Assembly: GCA_018110825.1 (NCBI GenBank)
Contig: JAGBCL010000115.1
Coordinates: 1 to 64,000, forward strand
Reading direction: 5' to 3'
Length of the DNA stretch: 64,000 nt
DNA from: Oscillospiraceae bacterium
Lineage (GTDB): Bacteria; Bacillota; Clostridia; Oscillospirales; Ruminococcaceae
Numbering within the stretch: position 1 is the stretch's first letter; the number at the start of each line of letters is the position of its first letter. Of this stretch, positions 8,801-18,099 are shown one piece after another. A program made the position numbers and the translations under genes. The notes below the pieces were generated by a model. That model saw only the letters and a list, made by a program, of their open reading frames with translations. It had not been told where the DNA came from and made no database searches.

Positions 8801-9589
8801 ATGGCAAATATCAAAAAAGGAAATCCGACCTCTGCTGCATCAACAATAGATTACAACAAAAGCTATATGACGCCCATTCAGCATCTTCTTGTATACATAG
8901 CTTGTGTAATTGTTCTGACGTGTGTGCTTTGGGTTTTCTATCACAGTTTTGTTATCCCGTTTATTATTGCGGCAATATGCGGCGTCTTTGTCGAAAAGCA
9001 GATTGCCGAAAAGAAAATCAATTCAAGAAAAAAACAGCTACGCCTTCAGTTCAAGGATATGCTGCAGTCAATGAGCGTTTCAATCAGCGCAGGCGGTACC
9101 GAACTTTCTGCTCTGGAAAGCGCTTACAAGGAACTTATGCTCACTTATAATGAGAATGCCGATATTATGGTTGAGCTTAATACTATACTGCTTAAATATA
9201 AAAACGGCGGTATTCCTCTCCGTGACCTTTTTGCAGATTTCGGTCAGCGAAGCGGAATTGATGATATCGAAAGCTTTGCTGCAATTTTTGAAGTAATTGA
9301 AGGCAAGAGCAACCGTTTCGGCGAAATTATACGAGATACATATCAGATTATTTCCGATAAAATCGAAATTGAACAGGAAATCGAGACTACCATTACTTCC
9401 GCAAAATCAGAAGCATACATCATGCTTATCATGCCGGTTGTAATCACTCAGGCGATGTCTATGATGGGTTCTGACCTGACAGGCGGTCTTTATCATAATC
9501 CCGGCGGAATTATTATTGCAACAATTGCTGTTGTAATATTCCTGATTTCTTTCCTGCTTTCTCAGAAATTTACGGATATCAATGTATAA
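8801..9589 (+). CDS. tadB: TadB-like inner membrane platform protein
   Basis: The 262-residue protein has two membrane segments near the N-terminus (about residues 28-60), a cytoplasmic T2SF (GspF-like) helical domain (about 75-190; DMLQSMSVSISAGG, then FEVIEGKSNRFGEII), and membrane segments at the C-terminus (about 205-255). TadB and TadC form the membrane platform that couples the TadA motor to pilin extraction. The ribosome site is TGGAGGG. The gene is followed by tadC after 15 bases. Confidence 0.9.
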   Translation: MANIKKGNPTSAASTIDYNKSYMTPIQHLLVYIACVIVLTCVLWVFYHSFVIPFIIAAICGVFVEKQIAEKKINSRKKQLRLQFKDMLQSMSVSISAGGTELSALESAYKELMLTYNENADIMVELNTILLKYKNGGIPLRDLFADFGQRSGIDDIESFAAIFEVIEGKSNRFGEIIRDTYQIISDKIEIEQEIETTITSAKSEAYIMLIMPVVITQAMSMMGSDLTGGLYHNPGGIIIATIAVVIFLISFLLSQKFTDINV

Positions 9590-9604
9590 TGGACGGTGAA
9601 CAAA

Positions 9605-10669
9605 ATGACTGTTATTCTTGCTTTAATCGCAACCGTGCTCAGTATTGCAATTATTATACTGATAACAGGTTCCGATACAAATATGGCTAAGGCTCTGCTG
9701 CTTTCGCTTATCCGTGCACAACGATACAAAATAAGCGATATAGAATTAAAAAAGGAAGAATACCTTTTTAAAATGCAGGCTAAGGGTTACAATGTAAAAT
9801 CAAAAAAAGTCCAAAAGAAATTCAAGGAACTTGACAAGAAAATCGACGAATGTCAAAAGAAAATTACTACACTGAAAAAGGGAAAGCTGTCAGTCATTGA
9901 CCTGCTCCCGCTTATCGGATATTCACTTATCGGTAAAATGAAAATAGACGCAAACAACAGCTTCTACAAGAAAATCCATCTGATGTATCTTCAGCTTGAA
10001 GAAAAATCAGAAGCAGGCAACAACACCATTTTCCTTATGGCACAGATGATTTCATATGCTGTTGTCGGTACTGACATTGCTCTCCTCATGCTTGCCCTTG
10101 CAACGGGAACAAACATGGGCTCAAAGGGCTTGGTTATAGGCTTGGTAGTATTCGTTATTTCTATTATCCTTGCATACATTCCGTATAATGAGGTTGAAGG
10201 AAAAACCAAGGAGCGTGCTGAAAGCATTGAACATGACTTCGCAAGCATGGTTTCAAAGCTTACGCTTCTTGTAAGTGCGGGAATGGAAGTTTCAAGAGCA
10301 TGGGAGCTTGCTTCTGCAAAAGGTTCAGGAGTTCTTTTCGTAGAAATGCGTAAGGTAACAGAAGAACTCAACAACAATATCTCACCTGTTGTTGCTTACG
10401 GGAATTTCATTGACCGCTGTAATTCAAAATACACAACAAAGCTTGCTACATCTATCATTCAGAATATTTCAAAGGGTAACGCTGAAATTGTAAAGCTGTT
10501 CCGTGAAATTACCGACGAAAGCTGGAATGAAAAGAAGCATAACGCAAGACGTATGGGTGAAACAGCGGCAGGTAAGCTTTTAGTACCTACTATACTGCTT
10601 TTTGCAGGTATCCTGCTGTTGGTACTTGGCCCTACACTTTTGACTTTCAGTAATACAAGCATCGGTTAA
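9605..10669 (+). CDS. tadC: TadC-like inner membrane platform protein
   Basis: The protein has 354 residues from ATG 9605; a GTG at 9596 would add three. It has an N-terminal membrane helix, a long charged helical stretch (about 35-95) richer in Lys than usual, paired membrane helices (about 140-195), a T2SF domain (about 205-310; FASMVSKLTLLVSAGMEVS) and a final membrane helix. This is the partner of TadB. An intercistronic gap with a weak inverted repeat (10677-10693) separates it from the pilin gene. Confidence 0.88.
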   Translation: MTVILALIATVLSIAIIILITGSDTNMAKALLLSLIRAQRYKISDIELKKEEYLFKMQAKGYNVKSKKVQKKFKELDKKIDECQKKITTLKKGKLSVIDLLPLIGYSLIGKMKIDANNSFYKKIHLMYLQLEEKSEAGNNTIFLMAQMISYAVVGTDIALLMLALATGTNMGSKGLVIGLVVFVISIILAYIPYNEVEGKTKERAESIEHDFASMVSKLTLLVSAGMEVSRAWELASAKGSGVLFVEMRKVTEELNNNISPVVAYGNFIDRCNSKYTTKLATSIIQNISKGNAEIVKLFREITDESWNEKKHNARRMGETAAGKLLVPTILLFAGILLLVLGPTLLTFSNTSIG

Positions 10670-10731
10670 GATATACCAAACGGTATTCGTTTGTTATATA
10701 TATTTATTATCATTATATAGGAGGAAAAATT

Positions 10732-11028
10732 ATGTTTAACAAGTTAAACGACCTTTCCGTCAAGGCTTATGTAAAGGCAACAAATGCTGTAACTAACGCT
10801 AAGACAAAAATCAAGAATGAAGTAAAGAGCTTCACAGAGGATGAACGCGGTGTAGATGGTATCATTATCGCCGTTCTTCTCCTTCTCGTTGCTGTAGTTC
10901 TCGTAGCTGTATTCTGGGAATATATCTCTGAATGGTTTGGAAATCTTTGGGATAGCATTTTCAATTCTGCTCCTGATGTTTCTAAGGATGGGGCTAAGGG
11001 CGACGTAGCAGTACCTGGAGGCAACTAA
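10732..11028 (+). CDS. Flp1-like major pilin candidate
   Basis: The 98-residue protein has an unusually long cytoplasmic leader (about 40 residues, Lys-rich) ending in ERGVDG. One long hydrophobic helix follows (IIIAVLLLLVAVVLVAVF) and then a short acidic/aromatic outer part. This matches Flp1-like pilins of Firmicutes, which lack the classical Glu-Tyr pair after the cleavage site; cleavage by the TadV-type peptidase after the Gly of ERG is the likely step. It has the strongest ribosome site in the operon (AGGAGGAAAAATT) and is followed by a stable stem-loop, both suggesting high expression. Called the pilus subunit by position and form. Confidence 0.8.
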   Translation: MFNKLNDLSVKAYVKATNAVTNAKTKIKNEVKSFTEDERGVDGIIIAVLLLLVAVVLVAVFWEYISEWFGNLWDSIFNSAPDVSKDGAKGDVAVPGGN

Positions 11029-11059
11029 TCCGGAAATAACGGTAACTTTACCGAGCGTA

Positions 11060-11083
11060 GCTCTCAATCTTCGGATTGAGAGC
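11060..11083 (+). terminator. UUCG stem-loop after the pilin gene (partial terminator or RNA stabiliser)
   Basis: GCTCTCAATC / TTCG / GATTGAGAGC forms a perfect 10-pair stem with the extra-stable UUCG tetraloop. CTTTAC at 11046-11051 can also pair with GTAAAG at 11092-11097, giving an outer stem. There is no U-run, so a processing or stabilising element that raises pilin mRNA over downstream genes is more likely than a full terminator. Confidence 0.75.
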
Positions 11084-11115
11084 GTCACTGAGTAAAGCTG
11101 CAAGGAGAAAGTTTT

Positions 11116-11778
11116 ATGAAGATTATGAAAAATGAAAAGGGTTATATGATTGTTGAAGCAACAATTATTTACCCTGTTGTACTTTTGTGCACAATCGCGC
11201 TGCTGCTGGTTTCGCTTTATCTGTATGAACGTGCAAATGTTCAGGCTTCTGCCGAAATTGCACTTACCTACTGTAAAAATCAAATGACGGATACTTACGT
11301 TTCTTTTGATGCTGAAAATATGTATGGTGAAGATTCAAATTCCGCTTCCACATTAAGCAGATTCAACACGGCAAATGTTTTCAGAGTTTTTAGTGTTGAT
11401 GCAGAAGGAACAGAAAAACGCTTCAAGGAGTTGTTCCACAAAGTTTACGGGCATGAAAGCTTCAGTAACGGGAGTCTCGAAATTACCGAATTTAAAATTT
11501 CGGGTGCACTTTTTTACAAAACAATTGATGTAACCATTGTTGATAAAATCAACATCCCTATCAATCTCAGCATGATTGGAATTGATGATGACTCAATCAT
11601 CTACACTATCAAGCTTAAAACAGCCGTAAATGACTCTGACCAGTTTATCCGTGACTTTGACATCGCAAAGGAATTTGTTTTGTTCCTTGTGGAAAAGAGT
11701 AAGCTTGATGACAAAATCAAGGTTGTTACCGATAAATTCGTTGGCTTTTATAATAAATATCTGGTTCCGTCTGCATAA
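11116..11778 (+). CDS. tadE: TadE-like pseudopilin
   Basis: The 220-residue protein begins with a short Lys-rich leader, then GYMIVEATII followed by a hydrophobic helix. This is the TadE pattern of Gly at the cleavage site and Glu at +5. The outer domain of about 185 residues has no enzyme motif. TadE proteins are minor pilins needed for Flp pilus assembly and are usually processed by the same prepilin peptidase as Flp. The ribosome site is AAGGAGA. It lies 17 bases before the large TadG-like gene. Confidence 0.8.
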   Translation: MKIMKNEKGYMIVEATIIYPVVLLCTIALLLVSLYLYERANVQASAEIALTYCKNQMTDTYVSFDAENMYGEDSNSASTLSRFNTANVFRVFSVDAEGTEKRFKELFHKVYGHESFSNGSLEITEFKISGALFYKTIDVTIVDKINIPINLSMIGIDDDSIIYTIKLKTAVNDSDQFIRDFDIAKEFVLFLVEKSKLDDKIKVVTDKFVGFYNKYLVPSA

Positions 11779-11795
11779 TACAAGAGGGGTAATTT

Positions 11796-14700
11796 ATGAA
11801 AAACAAGAAGAAAAAAATCAGACTTTTCAGCAGAGGAAACGAAAAAGGTATGGTTACCGTTCTCGTTTCACTCCTGCTTGTTCCTGTTATACTTTTCAGC
11901 GGACTGATGGTTGACTTTGCACGAGTAAAAATGGCTGAATCGCAGGCTGTATTTACCGCTGACCTTTACGCAAATTCAGTTCTTGCTTCCTATAATAAGG
12001 AAATGTATGATATGTATGCCCTTTTCGGATTTACTCCAAATGAAGAGCTTGAAGCTGAACTTGCCAAAATTGCATCTACTGCTTATGGTGGAAGCTATGA
12101 AATCACTCCGCAGGGCGTTGAAAAGCTTGTAGGGCTTATCGGTAACTCATATTCTCCGACGGAAGCAACCTTTGCACCATTCGGAAACAGTCAGGTAAGC
12201 TATTCCTACTCTGTTGCGGAAAGTCGGGACTCTAAGGGTACTCTTGCCAATGATGATATTTTCCGCACACAGATTACAGACTATACCGTTACACGTATGC
12301 CTACATTCCTTATTGAAGGCGCAATCGACGGCGGTGATTCCGAAATAGAACAAATTATGGAAACAGTCGATCAGATTAAAAACCTTGACAAGTATTCAAA
12401 GATTACATCTATCAAGGGACAGCTTGACGCAGAACTTGAAGTATTCTTCAAATTCCTTAAAGCATATAACGATGACTTGCACAGTTTGAAAAGTGCAAGT
12501 TTTTCAGGTGGAGAAACCAGTTATCAATGGGTATATTACTCAAATCACTTCGGCGAATACGGAATGGAAGAGCTTTCGGATGTTCTCGGTGAATATACAT
12601 ACAAACCTGACGGAACACCATCAACTATCGGTTATGAACTTGATGAATACAGTACTTCGTATTTAGAAATTGTTGGTGCTGCCTATAATGAACTTTATGA
12701 TTACCGTGCAGAAATTGATGCCTGTCTTACTGAAATTGAAAATCTCAGTGTAGATGCAACCGATAACCTTGATGAGATAAAGGAACAGCGTGAAAAACTG
12801 AATGATATGCTCACAGAGCTGTCTAACCGTGAACAGGAAAGATACGAAATCAGTCCTGGTGTATGGGAAGAAGGATTTGTACATTTAACCGCTAAAATGC
12901 TTGGTCGGGTCGGATATAATCTTAACAGAATCATTTACCGTATAACTGACAGTAACGCATATACAAATCAGGCAGGAGACAATCCTTTTACCCTTAAAAG
13001 TCTTGAATGGGCAAGAGATATGGTCCAGATTGGCGAAAAGCTTGATTCTAAAAAAGAAAAAATAAACAATCTTATAAATGACATTTATACTGAAAGAGAA
13101 AAGGCGATTAACAGCGGATGTGATATTGAAATAATCGACCAGATGATTGGCGACTACTACGAAATCCAAAAGCTTACCACAGATGATTTCAGTTATACAA
13201 CCTATGCGCAGAAATACACAGAATTTGCAGAACTTCTCAGAAACTCTGTGGTTGGAGGACAATATTATTCATCAACAAGTGTTGTTCAATCAAATGAAGG
13301 GGCTCTTGGGCACGATTTGGCACTTATTAATAGTGAAGCACATAACCTTACAAGATATTGTCAGGCAGCACGAAACTATGCCGATGAAGTAATTGTTCAG
13401 GAAGATTTCATTCTGATGGAGGACTATATTACACAAGATAATACTCCTGATGAGCCTGATATTAAGGACACATACGCATATGTATTGGATAATTATGACC
13501 TGTTCAATCACACATCAAGTACAAATTTTACACCGGCATATTTAGAAAAACAACTTTTTGGATTAAACGGTACTGAACTTCAGGACTTTGAATTTATGCA
13601 CAACGACAAAACTGTAGTAAATGTTGTCTACACTGCAGGAAGCAATTCAGGAACCGGAACAACAACTGTTGCTGATATCTGCGATTATATCAAAAGATCT
13701 TTCCAGACTTCAAACATAGGCGATGAAAAGGAAAACAGCGTTCTCAAAAAAGCCAAGAAGCTTCTTGATGATATGGACGGCGTTTCTCTTGACGTTTATG
13801 AAGATAATCCTGTTGTAATCGGCGATGCTGTTGTTGAAAAACTTGCAACAAAACAGGCTGCTGAAGAAAAGAAAAGCAAGTCAATGTCTGAAATGCTGAC
13901 GGGAATTGACAGCTTCTTCCCTACTCTTGATGATCAGAATGACAACTTTATGGGAATGCTCGCAAACATGATTGTCATGCTTTATGACTACAATATGTTC
14001 TCCTGCGATACCACTGACAAGGTTCCGAATGCTGATCTTGCGTCGAAGGACAACAAGCTTTCTTCCGACAAGCAAGAAGTTCATGGAGGAAATAAGCTTG
14101 AGCTCGGCGATGGTAAGGACGAAAGTTCAGCACTTGCTAATCTCGCTCAGAAGGATAATTCAGATTCATCATCTTCTTCCTCAGACAGCAGTTCATCAAA
14201 GGACAAAAAGAAAAATATTTTCTATACAGAAAAGGAAGATGACGAACGAGATGAATCCATGACAGACCAGTGTTATGCCGATACCAGCCTGCTTTACAGA
14301 TGTGAACTTGAATACCTCTATTCAGGCAACAAGGAAATGCAGAAAAATCTTAATAACACCCGTCTGACAATTATTGCTGAACGTACTGTATTCAATTACA
14401 TGAGTACATATACAACCGATGAGCTTAACAATGTTCTTAACGGCATAAGAAACACAGTCAGTGCGGTATTTACACCTGCTGTCGGAATTATTACTGACGG
14501 TGTTCTAAGACTTGCAATCGCAGCTCTTGAAACAAACTCTGACATGACAATGCTTCTGTCAGGTGATTCGGTTGTTCTTTTGAAAACGGATCTTACAGAC
14601 TTCTCATCCTACACAATGATTGCTAATTTGCTTAATGATTCGATTGCTGATGCTGAAAGTGCTGCTGATACAAGTCAGAAGGGCAAGATAACACCACTTG

Positions 14701-15059
14701 ACACAAACAAGAAAAAATCCACAATACCTAAACTATCTTTGAATTATAAGCAATATCTGCTGTTGAATATACTGATATTCACCAATAAAGACGACCTGCT
14801 CCAGCGAACGCGTGACCTGATTGACCTTAATGTCAACAAGAAACAGGGTAATGTTGAGATAAAGGACGATGTTGTTGTTCTCAGCGGTGATGATTATTTC
14901 AGAATCAATGACCAGATTACTGTTATCAATGCTGACTGCAGTGTTCAGATGTCTCCGCTTTTTGCTTCTCTTGGCGTTGACAAGCTTACTGATGATTCAC
15001 AGCAGGTAATGGATTATCTGACTGACAAGAGAACTTATTCTGTTACAAAGGGGTACTGA
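11796..15059 (+). CDS. Very large TadG/DUF5702-like surface protein (1087 aa)
   Basis: A Lys-rich N-terminus (NEKGMVTVLVSLL) leads into one membrane helix at about residues 20-42, followed by DFARVKMAESQA. This opening is typical of TadG and DUF5702 proteins of Firmicute Tad loci. More than 1000 outer residues follow, with helical/coiled segments (about 290-440) and a Ser/Asp/Lys-rich stretch (about 785-810). The usual TadE Glu at +5 is absent. The protein probably anchors or tips the pilus in the thick cell wall. The next gene follows one base after the stop, so translation is tightly coupled. Confidence 0.78.
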   Translation: MKNKKKKIRLFSRGNEKGMVTVLVSLLLVPVILFSGLMVDFARVKMAESQAVFTADLYANSVLASYNKEMYDMYALFGFTPNEELEAELAKIASTAYGGSYEITPQGVEKLVGLIGNSYSPTEATFAPFGNSQVSYSYSVAESRDSKGTLANDDIFRTQITDYTVTRMPTFLIEGAIDGGDSEIEQIMETVDQIKNLDKYSKITSIKGQLDAELEVFFKFLKAYNDDLHSLKSASFSGGETSYQWVYYSNHFGEYGMEELSDVLGEYTYKPDGTPSTIGYELDEYSTSYLEIVGAAYNELYDYRAEIDACLTEIENLSVDATDNLDEIKEQREKLNDMLTELSNREQERYEISPGVWEEGFVHLTAKMLGRVGYNLNRIIYRITDSNAYTNQAGDNPFTLKSLEWARDMVQIGEKLDSKKEKINNLINDIYTEREKAINSGCDIEIIDQMIGDYYEIQKLTTDDFSYTTYAQKYTEFAELLRNSVVGGQYYSSTSVVQSNEGALGHDLALINSEAHNLTRYCQAARNYADEVIVQEDFILMEDYITQDNTPDEPDIKDTYAYVLDNYDLFNHTSSTNFTPAYLEKQLFGLNGTELQDFEFMHNDKTVVNVVYTAGSNSGTGTTTVADICDYIKRSFQTSNIGDEKENSVLKKAKKLLDDMDGVSLDVYEDNPVVIGDAVVEKLATKQAAEEKKSKSMSEMLTGIDSFFPTLDDQNDNFMGMLANMIVMLYDYNMFSCDTTDKVPNADLASKDNKLSSDKQEVHGGNKLELGDGKDESSALANLAQKDNSDSSSSSSDSSSSKDKKKNIFYTEKEDDERDESMTDQCYADTSLLYRCELEYLYSGNKEMQKNLNNTRLTIIAERTVFNYMSTYTTDELNNVLNGIRNTVSAVFTPAVGIITDGVLRLAIAALETNSDMTMLLSGDSVVLLKTDLTDFSSYTMIANLLNDSIADAESAADTSQKGKITPLDTNKKKSTIPKLSLNYKQYLLLNILIFTNKDDLLQRTRDLIDLNVNKKQGNVEIKDDVVVLSGDDYFRINDQITVINADCSVQMSPLFASLGVDKLTDDSQQVMDYLTDKRTYSVTKGY

Positions 15060-15060
15060 T

Positions 15061-16029
15061 ATGAACGAAAAAAGCAATGACCAGCGCGGCTTTATTACAA
15101 TTGAAGCAACCTTTTCACTGGTTATGTTTATTGCAGCAGTTGCATGTATTATTTCTCTGATTAATATTTTCACGCTGCATAACAGGGTTCAGTACGCTAT
15201 TACCCAAACGGCAAACCAGTTCTCTACATATATGTATATCTATGACGGACTAGGAATTCAAGATGCCGTTGAAACCTTTGATAAGAATTCAGATATTGCA
15301 ACCGAAGGCATCAACAACTCTGCAAACGATATTGCCAACACTGCAATAAGCGCCAACAAATTCGGTGAATCCATCGCAACGGTTCTTTCCCAATTCGGAG
15401 GTATTGCCACATCAACAGGACATGCTGCACAATCTGCTAATGATATGGTAAATAATGGTGATATAAGTATACAAAACATAGAATCCTTCATTAATGAACT
15501 TAAACAAATCAGAACATCTGTCGATGATACCAAGCAAAGCATTGATGATGCAAAGTGCAGCTACAACACAATGGTTCAGGATTTCAATACTGCTAAGGAT
15601 TCCACATCGGCATACATCAAAAGTATTCAGGAAAACCCGTACTCACTTGCACTGACAATTTTTTACCTCGCAGCCAACGAACTTGAAGATTATTTTAAAG
15701 AAACCATAAGTGAAAATCTTGCTTATGCTATGACAGAGCAATACCTTATGGGCGATTCGGCAAGTGATTATCTCGAAGCAGCAGGTGTTGTTGGTGGATA
15801 TGATGGACTAAGCTTTAAAGGTACAAACTTTTTTGAACCTGTCACAAAGGCTGCTGAAGGCAAATCCTATTCCAGCGACTCATCACGAAGCCTTAACGTT
15901 CTTCAGATTGATGTTGTTGTATCATATGAAGTAGAATTGAACTTTGCATTTATGCCGCTTAGCGACAATACAGTTACAATTGTTCAGAGAGCCAGCACAG
16001 CTGCATGGACAGGTCACGAAAAAAGCTAA
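15061..16029 (+). CDS. Second TadE-like pseudopilin with long outer domain
   Basis: The 322-residue protein has a short leader with QRGFITIEATFSLV, then a hydrophobic helix; Gly and Glu at +5 fit the TadE cleavage pattern. The outer part is mostly helical and rich in Asn, Ala, Ile and Gln (about 60-200), resembling coiled-coil repeats, with a beta-rich end. It overlaps by position the ORF of the prepilin peptidase; the preferred start of that gene lies just after this stop. Probably a minor pilin of the Tad pilus. Confidence 0.78.
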   Translation: MNEKSNDQRGFITIEATFSLVMFIAAVACIISLINIFTLHNRVQYAITQTANQFSTYMYIYDGLGIQDAVETFDKNSDIATEGINNSANDIANTAISANKFGESIATVLSQFGGIATSTGHAAQSANDMVNNGDISIQNIESFINELKQIRTSVDDTKQSIDDAKCSYNTMVQDFNTAKDSTSAYIKSIQENPYSLALTIFYLAANELEDYFKETISENLAYAMTEQYLMGDSASDYLEAAGVVGGYDGLSFKGTNFFEPVTKAAEGKSYSSDSSRSLNVLQIDVVVSYEVELNFAFMPLSDNTVTIVQRASTAAWTGHEKS

Positions 16030-16046
16030 AGCAGGAGGAAAATAAT

Positions 16047-16697
16047 TTGTACATTGTAATTGCTGCAGTTGCTGCAATATTGATCTTTATTACGGTAAAT
16101 ATTTCAGCATCACTTTATTATAAAACAGAAAATCCCAGCTGGAAACAACTGCTGTTTCATTCCCGCGTCTCTGTAATTTTTGCGGCGATTGCTGCTGTTG
16201 CGTTGGGTGCAGCTGCTGTTATCCAACACGGAAAAATCGGAAATTATGATTTTTTCAGATTATTTGTAATAACTACAGGTATGGCTTTGCTATGCGTTAC
16301 GGATATGAAAGAAAAAAAACTTCCGAATAAAATTCTCGGAATACTTCTGGTTATTTGGCTTGTTATGACGTCAATATTTATTATTACCGATTTCCAGCCT
16401 ACCATTTCCAAGGTTGGAACCGCTCTTTTCGGGTGCTTCTTCTGCCTGCTCACTTTTGGTATAACCTATATTATTTCCAAAAAGAGCCTCGGCGGAGGAG
16501 ATGTCAAGCTTTCAATGCTTATGGGACTTTATCTTGGTTCCGAACGCATTGTAGCAGCGGTTCTGTACGGAGCAGTATTCAGTGCACTGTTTTCATTAAT
16601 CGGACTTCTTGCAAAAAAAATCACCAAAAAAACCGAACTTCCATTCGGCCCATTCCTTTTTGCAGGTACGGTCATTTCATTATTTATATTTGTATAA
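16047..16697 (+). CDS. tadV: TadV/CpaA-type A24 prepilin peptidase
   Basis: This aspartic membrane peptidase removes leaders from Flp and TadE-like prepilins. The protein has about six membrane helices and the two catalytic Asp contexts: TDMKEKKLPN and GGGDVKLSM. It lacks the Cys-containing methylase domain found in PilD, as is normal for Tad peptidases. I place the start at TTG 16047 because AGGAGG lies eight bases upstream; an in-frame ATG at 16005 overlaps the previous gene and has no ribosome site. The product is 216 residues. Confidence 0.9.
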   Translation: MYIVIAAVAAILIFITVNISASLYYKTENPSWKQLLFHSRVSVIFAAIAAVALGAAAVIQHGKIGNYDFFRLFVITTGMALLCVTDMKEKKLPNKILGILLVIWLVMTSIFIITDFQPTISKVGTALFGCFFCLLTFGITYIISKKSLGGGDVKLSMLMGLYLGSERIVAAVLYGAVFSALFSLIGLLAKKITKKTELPFGPFLFAGTVISLFIFV

Positions 16698-16715
16698 TCG
16701 GGGGATTGATAATGT

Positions 16716-18095
16716 ATGAAATCTCGAAAATTGACTTTATTGCTGCCAATGCTGGCAATAATCCTTCTGGTATGGATTTTTGCAGCTGCAAGCATGAATA
16801 ACGATGAAACTGCCGAGCTTATTGCACATCAGACATTGCTTGTAGAAAAAGCTGATGTATTCTGTGCAGATGAAATTTATTCAAGAGCTATCCCGCTGTA
16901 TGAAGAAGCATGTACAATTGCAACAGATTCTACTTATGATATAAGCTATAAGCTTGCAGATGCATACTATAAGTCGGGAGATATCAAAAGCTACTACGAG
17001 CTTCTTATTTTCAGATGTGAAAGCACCGGATATACTGCTTATGAAGAGGAATTTGTCAGCCTCGCAGAATACTATTTCAACTCAAGCAACTATGCAGGTG
17101 CAATGGCTATACTTGATAAGGGCATTGCTGCATACGACAGTGATCAGCTGAAAAAAATGAAGGAAGAACATACCTATGATTTCCATGATGCTTCCGGATT
17201 TTATTCTGAAATGACAATTACTTCCGCAGACTATATTCCTGTTTGCCTGGGAGATAAGTGGGGCTATATAAATAATTACGGCGGTCAGCTGGGTGAATTT
17301 ATTTATGACACTGCAACACCTTATTTTTATGCTTTCGCTTATGACGGAGAAACAATGCTGAGCAGCACGGTTTACTGTGCAATGGTTAATTATGCCGGCA
17401 TAAACCAGATTGTTGATTCCGACGGAAACAGATATGCACTCTGTAAAGAAAATATTACTGACATTCTGGGAATGCAGAAATCAGGTTACGGACTTGTGAA
17501 AAACGGCAACGGAAAATACGTATTCGTAAACAGTGAATTCAAAGTAATCAGCAATGAATTTGAATTTGTCGGACAAACAAGCTCAGACGGTATGTCGGTG
17601 TTTACCGCAGGCGGTAAGGCCGGTGCTATAGACAGTTCATTCCAGACTGTTATCAACGCTGAATATGATGCTTTTGCACAAAATGCATACGGTGAATCTT
17701 TCAATGCCGGAAGAGGCTTCGGGCTTAAATCAGGAAAATATACACTGCTTGATTATACAGGCTCTGTAATAGGCACTGACAGTTACGATGATGCACACGG
17801 TTTTTATCCAAATGCAACACTTGCAGCTGTTTGTAAAAATGGAAAATGGGGATTTATTGATACTGAAGGAAATGTTGTTATTGATTATCAATTCGAAAAC
17901 GCAAAATCCTTTAGCAACGGTCTTGCAGCTGTATGCAGAAACGGAAAATGGGGATTTATAAATTCCGATGGCAAGCTTGCTATAGATTATATTTTCGATG
18001 ACGCATTTGCTTTTAATAAGTACGGTACAGCACAGGTATATACATCAGAAGGCTATAAGTTAATTAGTTTAAATTGGTTTAATAATGAGGTGTAA
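16716..18095 (+). CDS. Membrane-anchored WG-repeat protein
   Basis: The 459-residue protein has an N-terminal membrane anchor (about residues 5-27) and a TPR-like helical part (about 30-145). WG repeats follow in the C-terminal half, for example DKWGYINNYGG, GKWGFIDTEGNVVI and GKWGFINSDGKLAI. WG (KWG) repeats form beta-hairpins that often bind proteins or cell-wall components. It sits between the pilus peptidase and the FHA gene and its stop overlaps the ribosome site of the FHA gene, so it probably belongs to the signalling arm of the operon. Role unknown. Confidence 0.82.
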   Translation: MKSRKLTLLLPMLAIILLVWIFAAASMNNDETAELIAHQTLLVEKADVFCADEIYSRAIPLYEEACTIATDSTYDISYKLADAYYKSGDIKSYYELLIFRCESTGYTAYEEEFVSLAEYYFNSSNYAGAMAILDKGIAAYDSDQLKKMKEEHTYDFHDASGFYSEMTITSADYIPVCLGDKWGYINNYGGQLGEFIYDTATPYFYAFAYDGETMLSSTVYCAMVNYAGINQIVDSDGNRYALCKENITDILGMQKSGYGLVKNGNGKYVFVNSEFKVISNEFEFVGQTSSDGMSVFTAGGKAGAIDSSFQTVINAEYDAFAQNAYGESFNAGRGFGLKSGKYTLLDYTGSVIGTDSYDDAHGFYPNATLAAVCKNGKWGFIDTEGNVVIDYQFENAKSFSNGLAAVCRNGKWGFINSDGKLAIDYIFDDAFAFNKYGTAQVYTSEGYKLISLNWFNNEV

Positions 18096-18099
18096 AACT

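Noticed and set aside
10677-10693. Weak inverted repeat before the pilin gene considered as a terminator
   Set aside because: Only six pairs (CAAACG/CGTTTG) and no U-run; kept as a weak structure only.
16005-16046. ATG 16005 as start of the TadV-type peptidase
   Set aside because: It overlaps the previous gene and lacks a ribosome site; AGGAGG at 16033-16038 points to TTG 16047.
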